Positions 16,458 through 25,404 of a stretch of 64,000 nucleotides of DNA are shown here, piece by piece. The position numbers were made by a program, and so were the translations under genes. Under the pieces are notes generated by a model. It made no database searches. It saw only the letters and a list, made by a program, of their open reading frames with translations, and was not told the origin of the DNA. This DNA comes from Borrelia turcica IST7 (GTDB taxonomy: Bacteria; Spirochaetota; Spirochaetia; Borreliales; Borreliaceae), in assembly GCF_003606285.1 (NCBI RefSeq), contig NZ_CP028885.1, positions 1 through 64,000 of the forward strand, in the 5' to 3' direction. The number at the start of each line of letters is the position of its first letter. Positions within the stretch are counted from its first letter, which is position 1.

Positions 16458-16655
16458 GTGTATATAAGAAGCTTATTATCTTTAGGTTTTATTTTATTAT
16501 TAATTTGTTTATCTTTTAAGGTACTTATTTTTATTAAAAATAGGCTAACTAGAGTTACATCAAAGCTAAAGTGTTCTTATATGAGCAAAAGTGAGAGAAG
16601 AAGAGCTTTGGATGATTTTGACGCTTATTTAAAGCGTATGCAACAACGAAAATAA
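16458..16655 (+). CDS. Small membrane protein with basic cytoplasmic tail (65 residues)
   Basis: A GTG start (16458) gives a short N-terminus, one transmembrane helix (LLSLGFILLLICLSFKVLIF) and a strongly basic tail (KNRLTRVTSKLK ... SERRRALDDFDAYLKRM). It lies between the partition and terminase genes. It lacks a lipobox and would be an inner-membrane protein with its tail in the cytoplasm. The family is unknown. The start is uncertain because no ribosome site is clear; GTAGG lies about ten bases upstream. Confidence 0.5.
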   Translation: MYIRSLLSLGFILLLICLSFKVLIFIKNRLTRVTSKLKCSYMSKSERRRALDDFDAYLKRMQQRK

Positions 16656-17157
16656 GTATTTTGCTAGTTCAATTTACAGGAGAGTATTTAGGACAGTGTG
16701 TATTTGTAAAGGTATTTGTAAATTGATGCAGTTATTTGTTTCTGATAATGAAATAGAGCATGTGGTTTTATTGAATATGTCTGTATTTTGATAAAAATGT
16801 TTTAAGCATATAGGATATGTTTTTTGTGAATTTTAAAAAGATAATTAAAGTTAAGTATAATTTTTATCATATTTTTCTCTTTGGGTAGATATTAGGTGTT
16901 TAGATTTTGTTTAAATTATCTGATATCTATATTTATTTTTGACAAAAACAAACTTTTAAATTTTTAATGCTTTAAGTTTTATTGAAATGCCATTTGTCAT
17001 TTTATTGCACCAACATGGCTAAGATGAAACTGTAGAGATTGAATTTACTTATAAAGAAATTCATATAGGATTTTAGTGAGTCTTAGATATGTTAAATCAT
17101 ATTTTTATAAGTTTTAAATCTTGTATTTTTGCAAGAACTTGTTTACAATTTAAGTAA
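16656..17157. other. Intergenic region before terminase genes
   Basis: About 500 AT-rich bases with stops in all frames. I see no hairpin or coding remnant that I can support. It must contain the promoter for the terminase pair. Confidence 0.4.
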
Positions 17158-17802
17158 ATGATATTTAAAAATAGATTAGAAAAATATAATATTTTGTTTA
17201 AATCAAACTTAACCGTACCTGATATTGCAAAAATTTTAGATGTTAGTGAGTCTACTGTCTTGAAGGCTAGGATGAAACTTGTGGGTGATGTTGTTGGTGT
17301 TAATAACAAGGCTGAGAAACAGTACGCTCATTCTTTAAATAAGATTGAATTAAATGGCAAATCCAATTTAGGAAATGAATCTGATTTGGGTAAGGATGAC
17401 TTAGATAGTCTTACTAGAAATGCCATTTGTGAGGCATATAAACTTGAAGGCGAAAGGGACAGTTTTTATAAGTTTTTTTATAAAATTGCAAACTCATATA
17501 TCAATTCTCATTTTAAATATAAAGAAATTAAATTGGGCGCTGCTTTTAAAAAGCTTGTTGGTCTTAATAATCAAATTTTAAATTTAGAAAGAGAAATAAA
17601 AGAAGTAGGCATAAGGGAAATAATTAGCGTAGATGATTCAAATTTATGTAGAAAACTTAAGCTAGATTTAAAATTTAAGATTTATAAAAGGAATCGACTT
17701 GCCAAAAAACTTATTTTAAATGATATGAAGGAAGATTATGATTGTCTGGTTAAGCTTAAGGAAATTTTTAAATCTAGGGATTTAAAGTTAGGCAAAACTT
17801 AA
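17158..17802 (+). CDS. Probable phage terminase small subunit
   Basis: A 214-residue protein immediately upstream (two bases) of the large terminase gene. Residues 18-43 (LTVPDIAKILDVSESTVLKA) form a clear helix-turn-helix, the DNA-recognition fold of TerS proteins. The rest is helical and charged, suited to oligomerisation. It would recognise the packaging site and load TerL. The assignment rests on the HTH and position. In cp32 the gene before the terminase has a comparable size and place. Confidence 0.65.
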   Translation: MIFKNRLEKYNILFKSNLTVPDIAKILDVSESTVLKARMKLVGDVVGVNNKAEKQYAHSLNKIELNGKSNLGNESDLGKDDLDSLTRNAICEAYKLEGERDSFYKFFYKIANSYINSHFKYKEIKLGAAFKKLVGLNNQILNLEREIKEVGIREIISVDDSNLCRKLKLDLKFKIYKRNRLAKKLILNDMKEDYDCLVKLKEIFKSRDLKLGKT

Positions 17803-17804
17803 AG

Positions 17805-19169
17805 TTGAGGGAGTCTTTGAGATTAAATGATTCATCTGTTTTTGTTAAATTACAGAAAAAATTTAAGCAAAAATTTAATATTGATATTGCCAAATTTTTA
17901 AGAAATAAGGACGATGAGGTTGATTTTAAGCTTTTTGAGGAAAAATATTTAACTGCTAAGCAAAAGGCAGTCTTGGATGACATAGAACAAAATTTTTGTT
18001 CTAAATTAATCTTTAATGGCGGGATATCTAGTGGAAAGACATTCCTAGCATCATATTTACTTATTAAGTTTTTGATTCAAAACAAAAATCGTTATAAGAG
18101 AGATACTAATAATTTTATCGTAGGAAACTCAATAGGCTCACTGCTTACTAATACGCTTAAACAAATAGAGAAAATATGTGAGCTTTTAAATGTGGAGTAT
18201 GTCCTTAAAACTGCTAGAACTGTTTCATGTAGTATTGCAGGGTTGACGATTAATGTTTATGGGGGAAAGAACAGCGATGCTTTTTCAAAGATTAGGGGTG
18301 GGAATTCTGGTTTGGTGTATGTTAATGAGGCAACTTTAATGCATAAAGAGACCTTACTAGAGGTAATGAAGCGACTCAGAACCGAACCGGCTATTATTAT
18401 TTTTGACACAAATCCCGATCATCCAGCGCATTTTTTCAAGACGGATTATATCGATAAAGAGGATGTATATAGGACATATAATTTTAGTATTTATGATAAT
18501 CCTTTAAATTCTAACAGTTTCATTGAAACTCAGGAAATGATTTACAAAAATCTATATGCTTACAAGGCACGCGTACTGCTTGGCGAGTGGACTACAAGTG
18601 CGGATGCTTGCTTTAATGAGGTTATTTTAAATGACGATTATGCATTTAAAAGTCCAATAATGTATGTTGATCCTGCATTTTCCATTGGCATGGATAACAC
18701 TGCCATTTGTGTGCTTGAGAGAGTAGGAGATAAGTATTATACATATATTTATCAAGACAGAAAGCCAATAACGGACAGTTCTATTCTTAATGCAATTAGT
18801 GTATTGGCAGAGAATTTTAATATTAATATTCTTTATGTTGAAGACCGTGACAATACCCATGGGCATGGGTTTTTGACTAAAATTATGACCTCTATTCGCA
18901 ACGACATGGATCATTATTTTAAAATATCAGCCGTAAAACCGACAAGCAATAAATTTGCACGAATATGTACCCTAATTCCGCTTTTTAATGCGCGCAGGAT
19001 AGAATTTTTAAAAATTACAGACAAAAGCGTTATTAATGATATTTATTCATATAGCGGTGATTCTAAGGGTAAGGATGATTGTCTTGATGCTTTAAGTGCC
19101 TCTTATCTACTCTTAAGTCTTGAATATCAAGAAAAGCTTAAGCACTTCACTAAAATAAAATACATTTAG
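17805..19169 (+). CDS. Phage terminase large subunit (PBSX-type)
   Basis: A 454-residue packaging motor. The Walker A motif is GGISSGKT at residues 72-79 and the Walker B-like strand is GLVYVNEAT at about 169-177 (Asn in place of the usual first acidic residue). The coupling motif lies near IIIFDTNPDHPAHF (197-210). The nuclease domain starts at IMYVDPAFSIGMDNTA (Asp 289), with a final acidic cluster KGKDDCLDALSAS. It is full length and looks functional, and uses a TTG start (17805), two bases after the upstream stop. A terminator follows 55 bases downstream. In cp32 this gene leads into the portal gene. Here about 21 kb of accessory genes intervene. Confidence 0.92.
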   Translation: MRESLRLNDSSVFVKLQKKFKQKFNIDIAKFLRNKDDEVDFKLFEEKYLTAKQKAVLDDIEQNFCSKLIFNGGISSGKTFLASYLLIKFLIQNKNRYKRDTNNFIVGNSIGSLLTNTLKQIEKICELLNVEYVLKTARTVSCSIAGLTINVYGGKNSDAFSKIRGGNSGLVYVNEATLMHKETLLEVMKRLRTEPAIIIFDTNPDHPAHFFKTDYIDKEDVYRTYNFSIYDNPLNSNSFIETQEMIYKNLYAYKARVLLGEWTTSADACFNEVILNDDYAFKSPIMYVDPAFSIGMDNTAICVLERVGDKYYTYIYQDRKPITDSSILNAISVLAENFNINILYVEDRDNTHGHGFLTKIMTSIRNDMDHYFKISAVKPTSNKFARICTLIPLFNARRIEFLKITDKSVINDIYSYSGDSKGKDDCLDALSASYLLLSLEYQEKLKHFTKIKYI

Positions 19170-19223
19170 GCAACATATTCTTAAAATCATTAAGTTAATT
19201 TTGTTTTAAACTCAATAAAAGTT

Positions 19224-19259
19224 AAAGCCACAGCTTACCATTAGAACTGTGGCTTTTGT
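19224..19259 (+). terminator. Strong rho-independent terminator
   Basis: AAAGCCACAG pairs with CTGTGGCTTT, followed by TTGTAATTC. It separates terminase transcription from the accessory island. Confidence 0.8.
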
Positions 19260-19418
19260 AATTCTTCGAGCCCATTTGTAATGAAGGAGTCATCGTAAAT
19301 GTACTCTTATATAAAAAATAGTTCATTTTTTTTATTCTTCATGTATTTTTAAATAAAATTGAACATTTATTTTTGAGTGTTCATTTTAGGTTTGTATTAA
19401 ATGAAGAAAGGATGTAAA

Positions 19419-19520
19419 ATGGCCAGAGATATTGATAATAATAAAAAAATGTTTACTAGTGGCTTCATGAAGCAAGGAAATGCAAAATGTAATTTGCGTA
19501 TCCAAAAGAGTGGAGACTAG
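19419..19520 (+). CDS. Possible small protein (33 residues)
   Basis: ATG at 19419, preceded by GAAAGGA at suitable spacing, opens a short frame (MARDIDNNKKMFTSGFMKQG ... RIQKSGD) ending in TAG at 19518. An in-frame ATG at 19401 would add six residues. It lies 24 bases before the gene at 19545, so the two may be co-transcribed. It may be a real peptide or the N-terminal relic of a longer gene. Confidence 0.4.
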   Translation: MARDIDNNKKMFTSGFMKQGNAKCNLRIQKSGD

Positions 19521-19544
19521 TAGATAAAAAAAAGGAGGTATTAA

Positions 19545-19997
19545 ATGATAGAATTTAGTGGAAGAAATTCTTCTTACGAATCAATAACAATACATACAGA
19601 TAAAGTAAAGTCACCTATTAAGGTTAAAGATATTTATTTTAGCGCAGAACAGGAAAAGAAACCTGTACCATATGGAATTGGGAATCCTGCTGTTGCTGGG
19701 AAATTTAGTGGATACGCGAGAGGAAAACTTAAGACCTATTTTTCAATTGAATTACGTCTTGATGATTGGATGAAACTAGAGCAGGCTCATGTAGATAGCT
19801 TTGGAAGCGTTTCTCCTATTGAGTTGTGGGTAACTTGCAAGGAAAGAGGTCTTTCAGAAAAACAATATATGTTAGATGTTTATATTGATGGTTATACTGG
19901 AAGTAATATGAGTTATATTAATGTTAGGGGTAGACTTGGAAGAGAACCTAAATGTTTTGTGGGTGGGAATGAAGTTAAAGATTATCCCTTTGTTTAG
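19545..19997 (+). CDS. Hypothetical soluble protein, 150 residues
   Basis: A strong ribosome site (AAAAAAAGGAGGTATTAA) and ATG at 19545. No signal peptide or membrane segment. The sequence looks like a compact beta-rich fold (FSIELRLDDWMKLEQAH, PIELWVTCKERGLSEKQYML, MSYINVRGRLGREPKCFVGG), possibly a phage-derived structural or single-strand DNA-binding-like protein. I do not recognise the family. It is a cytoplasmic protein right after the terminase block, so it probably belongs to the phage rather than to the lipoprotein cargo. Confidence 0.65.
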   Translation: MIEFSGRNSSYESITIHTDKVKSPIKVKDIYFSAEQEKKPVPYGIGNPAVAGKFSGYARGKLKTYFSIELRLDDWMKLEQAHVDSFGSVSPIELWVTCKERGLSEKQYMLDVYIDGYTGSNMSYINVRGRLGREPKCFVGGNEVKDYPFV

Positions 19998-20129
19998 CTA
20001 GCTCATTTGAGTATTTTTAACAATCATTAGCTCATTTTACATTCATTTTTTAAGTTTTCCTAAATGTTAAATTGAGTGCCTTATAAAGAATAGTGGTGTA
20101 AGTTTAAATGAAAACTTAAGGAGAGAAAG

Positions 20130-20435
20130 ATGAGAAGGCGTAATTTTATTTTTATGCTTTTATTTTGCTTAAATCTTAATGTATTTGCCGAGAGCGAGCA
20201 AAAAAATGAGAAAGTGAAAATAGAAGTAATAACTATGGATTTAACTCAAAAGGATGAGGCAACTATGGGGGATATCTTAACTGTAGATGGGACTAAGCTA
20301 GGAAATATTATGCATAATGACTTATCAACAGTTATTAAGGATTTTATTTACAAGGTTGGAGCTGACAATGTAGTAAGCATAGACCATATTATTGGAGATG
20401 GTGTTTTGACAATATTAGTCTTTTATAAAGCGTAG
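20130..20435 (+). CDS. Small periplasmic protein with signal peptide I
   Basis: A 101-residue protein with an arginine-rich start (MRRRNF), a hydrophobic stretch and the cleavage motif NVFA followed by ES. No lipobox. The mature part KVKIEVITMDLTQKDEATMG ... VVSIDHIIGDGVLTILVFYK alternates strands and helices like a small alpha/beta domain. The ribosome site is GGAGAG. The function is unknown. It ends about 100 bases before a perfect bidirectional terminator. Confidence 0.6.
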   Translation: MRRRNFIFMLLFCLNLNVFAESEQKNEKVKIEVITMDLTQKDEATMGDILTVDGTKLGNIMHNDLSTVIKDFIYKVGADNVVSIDHIIGDGVLTILVFYKA

Positions 20436-20540
20436 TTAACTAGAAGAAATGAGAGTGGAAGTACAAAGTAGGATAAAATCATTAAGATTTATAAGTTAGT
20501 AAAAATTTGGCAAAAAAAAGCTTAGTAAGTAAATATTCAA

Positions 20541-20562
20541 AAGACCCCTAAGGGGTCTTGTT
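20541..20562. terminator. Rho-independent terminator, symmetrical
   Basis: AAGACCCC pairs with GGGGTCTT around three bases. A-rich and T-containing flanks make it usable in both directions. Confidence 0.7.
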
Positions 20563-21165
20563 GAGTATTTACATGTTTTAAATATGAACACAATTTTAAA
20601 TATGTTTGTTAGGGGTAAAATTTATATACTGTTTTCTTAAATTAATTGAAATGTCAAAGATATAGAATAAAACTTAAATGAGCTTAAAAACTTATTCATA
20701 GCAAACTTAAGAAATACAGTATATTTAATTTTTTTCATAACACTTCTCTTCCCATTAAATCGGTTATAAAACGAAATAACATTTTATAACATACCTAAAT
20801 AAAACTATATCTCAATTTAATAAATATCAAAGTTAGTTTAAGTTTTTTTTAAAAATTAATTAATATTTTATTATTTGTGTTTTTAGTATTTAAAAAGCCA
20901 TTAAGTAGGGGGAAAACATAATTTATGTGTAGGGGAATTAAAATACAAGAGTTATATTGCTGGCGTCATCATAGATAGTCTAGTACCACTACAAGTAGTA
21001 GTCAAGTTTAAGGTAGTTAAAGATAAGCACAAAAGGGGTTTATAACAAATTAATATTATTTTTAACAAAAACTATTTACAAAAATGAAAAGATATAATAT
21101 AGTATTAAACTAATTTAGTATTAGTACAATTTAATACTAAAAAAGTGATAAGGAGATTAATAAAT
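20563..21165. other. Intergenic region before the lipoprotein island
   Basis: About 600 bases without a supported gene. A relatively GC-rich patch with the short inverted sequence CACTACAAGTAGTAG lies near 20980-21010. The AAGGAGA ribosome site of the next gene is at 21150-21156. Confidence 0.4.
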
Positions 21166-21861
21166 ATGAGATTTAATACAAAAGGAATATTAGTTTTATT
21201 TACCATGACAATGGTTTTCGTTGGGTGTAATCACAGTGGTGATTTGTCAGAGAAGACTAGAGAGTTAAATAATTTAGGAGACCTGGAAAATACGCTAGTA
21301 GAATCAACAGATAAGGGGTCAAATGAGCTAGAGGTAGTTACTGTTGATACAGGAGAAGGGACTAGCAATCATACAGTAGAGACAGTTAAGCAAGAAAAGG
21401 TTGCAGTAAGTGATGCACCAGAGAGTTTGGTACAGCCGGCAGAGAAGACAGTTACTAATGAGAGTCCAGTAGTAGCTTCTATGAGTCACAGTAATAAAAT
21501 TGTTTTCAATTCAGTTGAAAAGCGATTATCAGAAATAGATAATGGTATACAAGGATCTTTTTATTTAATGAATATTAATGGAGTTAATAAAGAAGCCTTC
21601 ATTACAGCTGTAAATAATCTTTCAGATGCACTTAAGAGCAAGTCAGACAGACTTAAGAGTAAGGCATACCTTTTGGGACAGTCAGACAAGACAATGTTTG
21701 TAGAAATGGAGAAGAAAATAGATGAAATGTTGGGTAAGATTGGCAACAAAGTAACATCTACTGTTGCTAATGATGAGCTTAGTTTGAAAATAATTAATAT
21801 GAACGATCTTCATATAATGCTTGTAAATAAGAACAATGAGCTTAATAAAATTCTGAACTAA
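21166..21861 (+). CDS. Lipoprotein, 231 residues, helical C-terminal domain
   Basis: Start chosen at ATG 21166, nine bases after the AAGGAGA site; a GTG 21 bases upstream lies inside that site. The signal peptide ends in VFVGC, followed by NHSGD. Residues 20-110 are a Glu/Thr/Val-rich flexible linker. The last 110 residues (VFNSVEKRLSEIDNGIQGSF ... LHIMLVNKNNELNKILN) are a helical bundle. The signal peptide end (VGCN) resembles that of the four following GCNQG lipoproteins, so it may be a distant founder of that array. The surface function is unknown. Confidence 0.7.
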   Translation: MRFNTKGILVLFTMTMVFVGCNHSGDLSEKTRELNNLGDLENTLVESTDKGSNELEVVTVDTGEGTSNHTVETVKQEKVAVSDAPESLVQPAEKTVTNESPVVASMSHSNKIVFNSVEKRLSEIDNGIQGSFYLMNINGVNKEAFITAVNNLSDALKSKSDRLKSKAYLLGQSDKTMFVEMEKKIDEMLGKIGNKVTSTVANDELSLKIINMNDLHIMLVNKNNELNKILN

Positions 21862-21956
21862 AGATAAAAAAATCAGGATTAATTGACAAAAATGAGCTAT
21901 TCTAGTTAAGGGCTAGAGTAGTTTTGTGTTTTGCACATAAATGGATAAAGAGTTAT

Positions 21957-21996
21957 AAGAGACTTTGAGGTATATCTTGAAGTTTCGTTTTTTTTT
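21957..21996 (+). terminator. Terminator, unit 1 of a repeated series
   Basis: AGAGACTT and AAGTTTCG form a stem followed by nine T. The same hairpin in variant form lies before each member of the GCNQG array. Confidence 0.65.
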
Positions 21997-22047
21997 GGAA
22001 TATATTATAAGTTAATTTATCTTATTTAATAAAATAGAGGGATTTAA

Positions 22048-22503
22048 ATGAGAAATGAACTTAAGAAGTTTTTAATCTTGATTATGATATCAATGTTTTT
22101 CATTGGATGTAATCAAGGAAATAATGATATTAAAATGAAGTCAAAGGGAGGAGCAGTATCTAGTGGTAGGCAAAAGCATAGTCAGAAAGGCGACAATAGT
22201 GGCGACGATGATTCGGGTTCAGATGAAATGTCTTCACTTGGTGGTGGCGTTGATGGCTCTATGTTAAGCGATGAACCAGGTAGAGTTAAAAGAGAAACTT
22301 TTAACTCTGATCAGTTTGAGAGATTAATTAAGGAAGATTTAACAGAATTAAATGATAAAACATATCAATATCTTTCTGATTTTTCTGCATCCTTTTATGC
22401 ACAAGGGGAGAAGAAAAGTGAACTAGGAAAGAATAGGGATAAAAGTCGTGAGCCTTTAATTAAGGCTTTAGCTAAGCTTAAAAGAGACCTTAACATAGAT
22501 TGA
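22048..22503 (+). CDS. GCNQG-family lipoprotein, copy 1 (intact)
   Basis: A 151-residue lipoprotein. The signal peptide ends MISMFFIGC followed by NQGNNDIKMK. A conserved linker follows (KGGAVSSGRQKHSQKGDNSG, then an Asp/Ser/Gly-rich stretch). The helical C-terminal domain (FERLIKEDLTELNDKTYQYL ... ALAKLKRDLNID) is intact. It is the first of at least five tandem paralogues spaced about 500-600 bases apart, each with its own terminator. The N-terminal half is almost identical between copies, and the C-terminal half is divergent or broken. The ribosome site is GAGGGA. Confidence 0.75.
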   Translation: MRNELKKFLILIMISMFFIGCNQGNNDIKMKSKGGAVSSGRQKHSQKGDNSGDDDSGSDEMSSLGGGVDGSMLSDEPGRVKRETFNSDQFERLIKEDLTELNDKTYQYLSDFSASFYAQGEKKSELGKNRDKSREPLIKALAKLKRDLNID

Positions 22504-22586
22504 GTGTTTTGTGATATTTTTATGAAAAACTTAGGTGTAATAAATAGCTTGAATAGAAGACTTTATTATTTATTTGAAAGTTGATT

Positions 22587-22626
22587 AAAAGAGACTTTGA
22601 GTTAAAACTTGAAGTCTCTTTTTTTT
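22587..22626 (+). terminator. Terminator, unit 2 of a repeated series
   Basis: AAAGAGACTT pairs perfectly with AAGTCTCTTT and is followed by T. This is the best preserved copy in the series. Confidence 0.75.
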
Positions 22627-22646
22627 GAGTCAGGAGAGGAGTTTAA

Positions 22647-23081
22647 ATGAGAAATGAACTTAGTAAGTTGTTAATCTTGATTATGATATCAATGTTTTTT
22701 GTTGGATGTAATCAAGGTAATAATGATATTAAAATGAAGTCAAAGGGAGGAGCAGTATCTAGTGGCGGACAAAAGCATAGTCAGAAAGGCGACAATAGTG
22801 GCGACGATGATTTAGATTCAGATGAAATATCTTCATCAAGTGAAGGTGTAGACGGCTCTATGTTAAGCGATGAAGCAGGTAGAGTTAAAAGGGAGGCTTT
22901 GAGTTTTGGGCAGTTTAAGTTATTAATTGAAAAAGACTTGAAAGAGTTAGACAATAGGATTGAGAGGTATCTTATTGAGCTTTATATGGAAAGGATAAGA
23001 AGGAATGATAAAACTAATCAGGATTTAATGAAGATTTTAGAGCTTTTAGAAAAACTTAGAACTAATCTTAAGAATAAATGA
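22647..23081 (+). CDS. GCNQG-family lipoprotein, copy 2 (intact)
   Basis: A 144-residue paralogue. Signal peptide and linker match copy 1 nearly letter for letter. The C-terminal helix domain reads FKLLIEKDLKELDNRIERYL ... LLEKLRTNLKNK and provides the reference for judging the broken copies 3 and 4. The ribosome site is GGAGAGGAG. The gene starts 20 bases after the terminator of copy 1, a compact duplication unit. Confidence 0.75.
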   Translation: MRNELSKLLILIMISMFFVGCNQGNNDIKMKSKGGAVSSGGQKHSQKGDNSGDDDLDSDEISSSSEGVDGSMLSDEAGRVKREALSFGQFKLLIEKDLKELDNRIERYLIELYMERIRRNDKTNQDLMKILELLEKLRTNLKNK

Positions 23082-23105
23082 TGAGTATTTATTTGTAAGT
23101 TGATT

Positions 23106-23145
23106 AAAAGAGACTTTGAGTTAAGACTTGAAGTTTCATTTTTTT
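23106..23145 (+). terminator. Terminator, unit 3 of a repeated series
   Basis: AAAGAGACTT and AAGTTTCATT pair imperfectly and are followed by seven T. Confidence 0.65.
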
Positions 23146-23165
23146 GTGTGAGGAGAGGAATTTAA

Positions 23166-23474
23166 ATGAAAAATGAACTTAGTAAGTTGTTAATCTTGAT
23201 TATGATATCAATGTTTTTCGTTGGATGTAATCAAGGTAATAATGATATTAAAATGAAGGCTAAAGGAGGTGCTGTGTCTAATGGAGGGCAAAAGCATAGT
23301 CAGAAAGGCGACAATAGTAGTGAAGAAGACAATGAAGACGATACAGAAGAAATGTCTTCTTCAAGTGAAGGAGTAGGTGGCACTGAGCAAAGTGATAACC
23401 CAGAGGGAGGTAAAAAAGAGGATAAGAATAAGCAGCCGGCGTCTTCGAGTCCTCCTCCTCAACCTATTCTTTGA
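23166..23474 (+). CDS. GCNQG-family lipoprotein, copy 3 (C-terminal domain cut off)
   Basis: A 102-residue product with the family's signal peptide and linker, ending in a low-complexity Pro/Ser stretch (SSSPPPQPIL). Past the TGA stop at 23472, the next bases encode NKDL in another frame. After one more in-frame TAA (23487) the original frame resumes the family's C-terminal helix (LDNKVEIYLRESLDELKNNL) to a stop at 23565. The helix domain is thus still present in DNA but no longer translated. It may be a pseudogene, or a secreted linker-only lipoprotein. Confidence 0.6.
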   Translation: MKNELSKLLILIMISMFFVGCNQGNNDIKMKAKGGAVSNGGQKHSQKGDNSSEEDNEDDTEEMSSSSEGVGGTEQSDNPEGGKKEDKNKQPASSSPPPQPIL

Positions 23475-23595
23475 TTAATAAAGACTTAAGAGAGGTTAGA
23501 TAATAAGGTAGAGATATATCTTAGAGAGAGTTTAGATGAGCTTAAAAACAATCTTAAGAATAGATGATTGTAGTGTTTATTTGTAAAAAGCGTAT

Positions 23596-23634
23596 AAGAG
23601 GCTTTGAGTTAAGACTTGAAGTTTCATTTTTTTT
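23596..23634 (+). terminator. Terminator, unit 4 of a repeated series
   Basis: AAGAGGCTT and AAGTTTC form a weakened stem before eight T. Confidence 0.55.
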
Positions 23635-23653
23635 ATAGAGGAGAGGAGACTTA

Positions 23654-23974
23654 ATGAGAAATGAAATTAAGAAGTTGTTAATCTTGATTATGATATCAGT
23701 GTTGATGATTGGATGTAATCAAGGAAATAATGATATTAAAATGAAGGCAAAGGGAGGAGCAGTATCTAGTGGAGGGCAAAAGCATAGTCAGAAAGGCGAT
23801 AATAGTGAAGATGATAAAGAGGATGATACAGAAGAAATGTCTTCTTCAAGTGAAGGAGTAGGTGGCACTGAGCAAAGTGATAGTCCAGAGGGAGGTAAAA
23901 GAGAGGATAAGAAGAATCATCAGTCGGAGGCGAATCCTCCTGTACATCTGACTAATAAAGACTTAAGAGGTTAG
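23654..23974 (+). CDS. GCNQG-family lipoprotein, copy 4 (frameshifted before C-terminal domain)
   Basis: A 106-residue product with the family signal peptide (VLMIGC) and linker. It ends at NKDLRG. One base is missing compared with copy 2 at the codons for K-E-L (AAAGAGTTA in copy 2, AGAGGTTA here). In the shifted frame the full helix continues (LDNEIEMYLSEILDKLKNNL) to a stop at 24040. So the gene is one base from intact. This is either a recent null mutation or a phase-variable site. Confidence 0.6.
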   Translation: MRNEIKKLLILIMISVLMIGCNQGNNDIKMKAKGGAVSSGGQKHSQKGDNSEDDKEDDTEEMSSSSEGVGGTEQSDSPEGGKREDKKNHQSEANPPVHLTNKDLRG

Positions 23975-24071
23975 ATAATGAGATAGAGATGTATCTTAGT
24001 GAAATTTTAGATAAGCTTAAAAACAATCTTAAAAATAGATGATTGTAGTATTTATTTGTAAAAAGAGTATA

Positions 24072-24108
24072 AAAGACTTTGAGTTAAAACTTGAAGTCTC
24101 ATTTTTTT
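24072..24108 (+). terminator. Terminator, unit 5 of a repeated series
   Basis: AAAGACTT and AAGTCTCA form a stem followed by seven T. Confidence 0.6.
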
Positions 24109-24170
24109 GTATTGGAGTGTGAGAGAAGTTAATCTAGTATATTTAAATTATAAATTTTTAAAGGAGTAAT

Positions 24171-24707
24171 ATGAAAAATAAAAATTACTTTTTGTTTCTC
24201 GTATTGATGTCTTTAGCCTTCATTTCTTGCAATCAAGGAAATAGTCAACTTAGTTTTAAGTTTGATGAGACTAGAAAGGCAATAATAGATAAACAAGAGG
24301 AAATAAGATATGAAAAAAAAGAGCAGGAAATAGAGGTGGAGATAAGGAGACAGACAAGCAGTCTCTAATAAAAAAGGAAACTGAAGTTAGTTTAGATAAT
24401 AATGCATCATCAAAATCTGTAGATAATAGCACGATACTAAATAAACAGCCTCAAGTGCTAACTGTAGATAACAATAGTAGAGAGGTATATGAATTTAGTA
24501 AATTTGATATCAATGCAATTAATAAAAACTTATGTGTATTCTCATACTGTAGTACCTAATTATCTTGACGATATTGCTGCAAAAAGAGATGAAGAAGCTA
24601 ACAGAAAAGTTTTAGCTGATGTTTTGGATAAACTTAGAAAAGACCTTAAGGTAGATTATAAAATCACGGATAAGAGTGATAATTCTACTACTTTAAGGGA
24701 AGATTAG
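24171..24707 (+). pseudogene. Lipoprotein gene with two frameshifts
   Basis: An ATG at 24171 with AAAGGAG upstream opens a lipoprotein (signal peptide ending FISC, then NQGNSQLSFK). The frame stops at 24366. Shifting one base at about 24340 continues it as DKQSLIKKETEVSLDNNAS to about 24559. A second shift in the A-run near 24525 gives the final part (TYVYSHTVVPNYLDDIAAK ... KVLADVLDKLRKDLKVDYK) to 24707. Together the three frames give a complete protein of about 178 residues related to the GCNQG family at its N-terminus. Confidence 0.7.
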
Positions 24708-24925
24708 ATGTAATAATGAAGTGTTTTTAGAAATTGTTACTATAATTGATTATGTATCAGAGACTTTAAGGATTCCCTTAAGGTCTTATTTTTGTGTTTG
24801 TGAGACATGTATGACCAATAACTTTTAATTAAGAATTAAAATTAATATTTTTAACAAAATTATTTGTAAAAATTAAAAAATGTAATATCTTTTAATATAG
24901 TAAAATTTTTTCAAGGAGTCATCTT

Positions 24926-25096
24926 ATGACAATAAGAAAAAGAATGTTACTTGTATTTGCAATTTCAATGTTTGTTATTGGATGTAATCAAGGAAATAAT
25001 AAAGTTGATGTTGGAAAAGCAGAGGCAAATGTAGCAGGAAATGAAAATGTAAAAACAGAGAAGAAAGCAGATACACCAGAAGCGAAAAGTAAGTAA
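24926..25096 (+). CDS. Very small GCNQG-family lipoprotein (56 residues)
   Basis: A strong ribosome site (AAGGAGTC) and ATG at 24926. The signal peptide MLLVFAISMFVIGC is followed by NQGNNKVDVGK and a short charged Ala/Glu/Lys tail, with the stop at 25094. It has the family's N-terminus but no room for the C-terminal domain. It is well formed and followed by a good terminator at 25182, so it may be expressed as a minimal lipoprotein. Confidence 0.6.
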   Translation: MTIRKRMLLVFAISMFVIGCNQGNNKVDVGKAEANVAGNENVKTEKKADTPEAKSK

Positions 25097-25181
25097 TCTT
25101 TGCAACAAGTCATTTGGTAAAAGATGATTAATTAGTTTATTCATATTTTAATGGATGAATACAAGTTTTAAAAAATCAAAT

Positions 25182-25217
25182 CTTCACAAAGGGTATTCCT
25201 TGTGAAGGTTTTGTTTT
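25182..25217 (+). terminator. Rho-independent terminator
   Basis: CTTCACAA pairs with TTGTGAAG and is followed by GTTTTGTTTTT. It ends the transcript of the small lipoprotein at 24926. Confidence 0.75.
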
Positions 25218-25300
25218 TAAGGAAAGTAGAGCCTTAACCTAGATTAAGTTGCAAGGAACATAAAGCTACATTTGTTAATTCTTGATGCGTACCAAGAGCT

Positions 25301-25328
25301 AAAAAAAAGGGTACACTAGTGTGTACCC
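25301..25328 (-). terminator. Rho-independent terminator for the minus-strand gene
   Basis: GGGTACAC and GTGTACCC form a perfect stem around TAGT. On the minus strand it is followed by eight T, a textbook terminator for the gene ending at 25405. Confidence 0.85.
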
Positions 25329-25404
25329 AAGACTTAAGATTTTATAAATAACATCTTCAAAGGTGTTTTTGTCCGTCTTAAGACAAAAAGCTAATATTAG
25401 CTTA

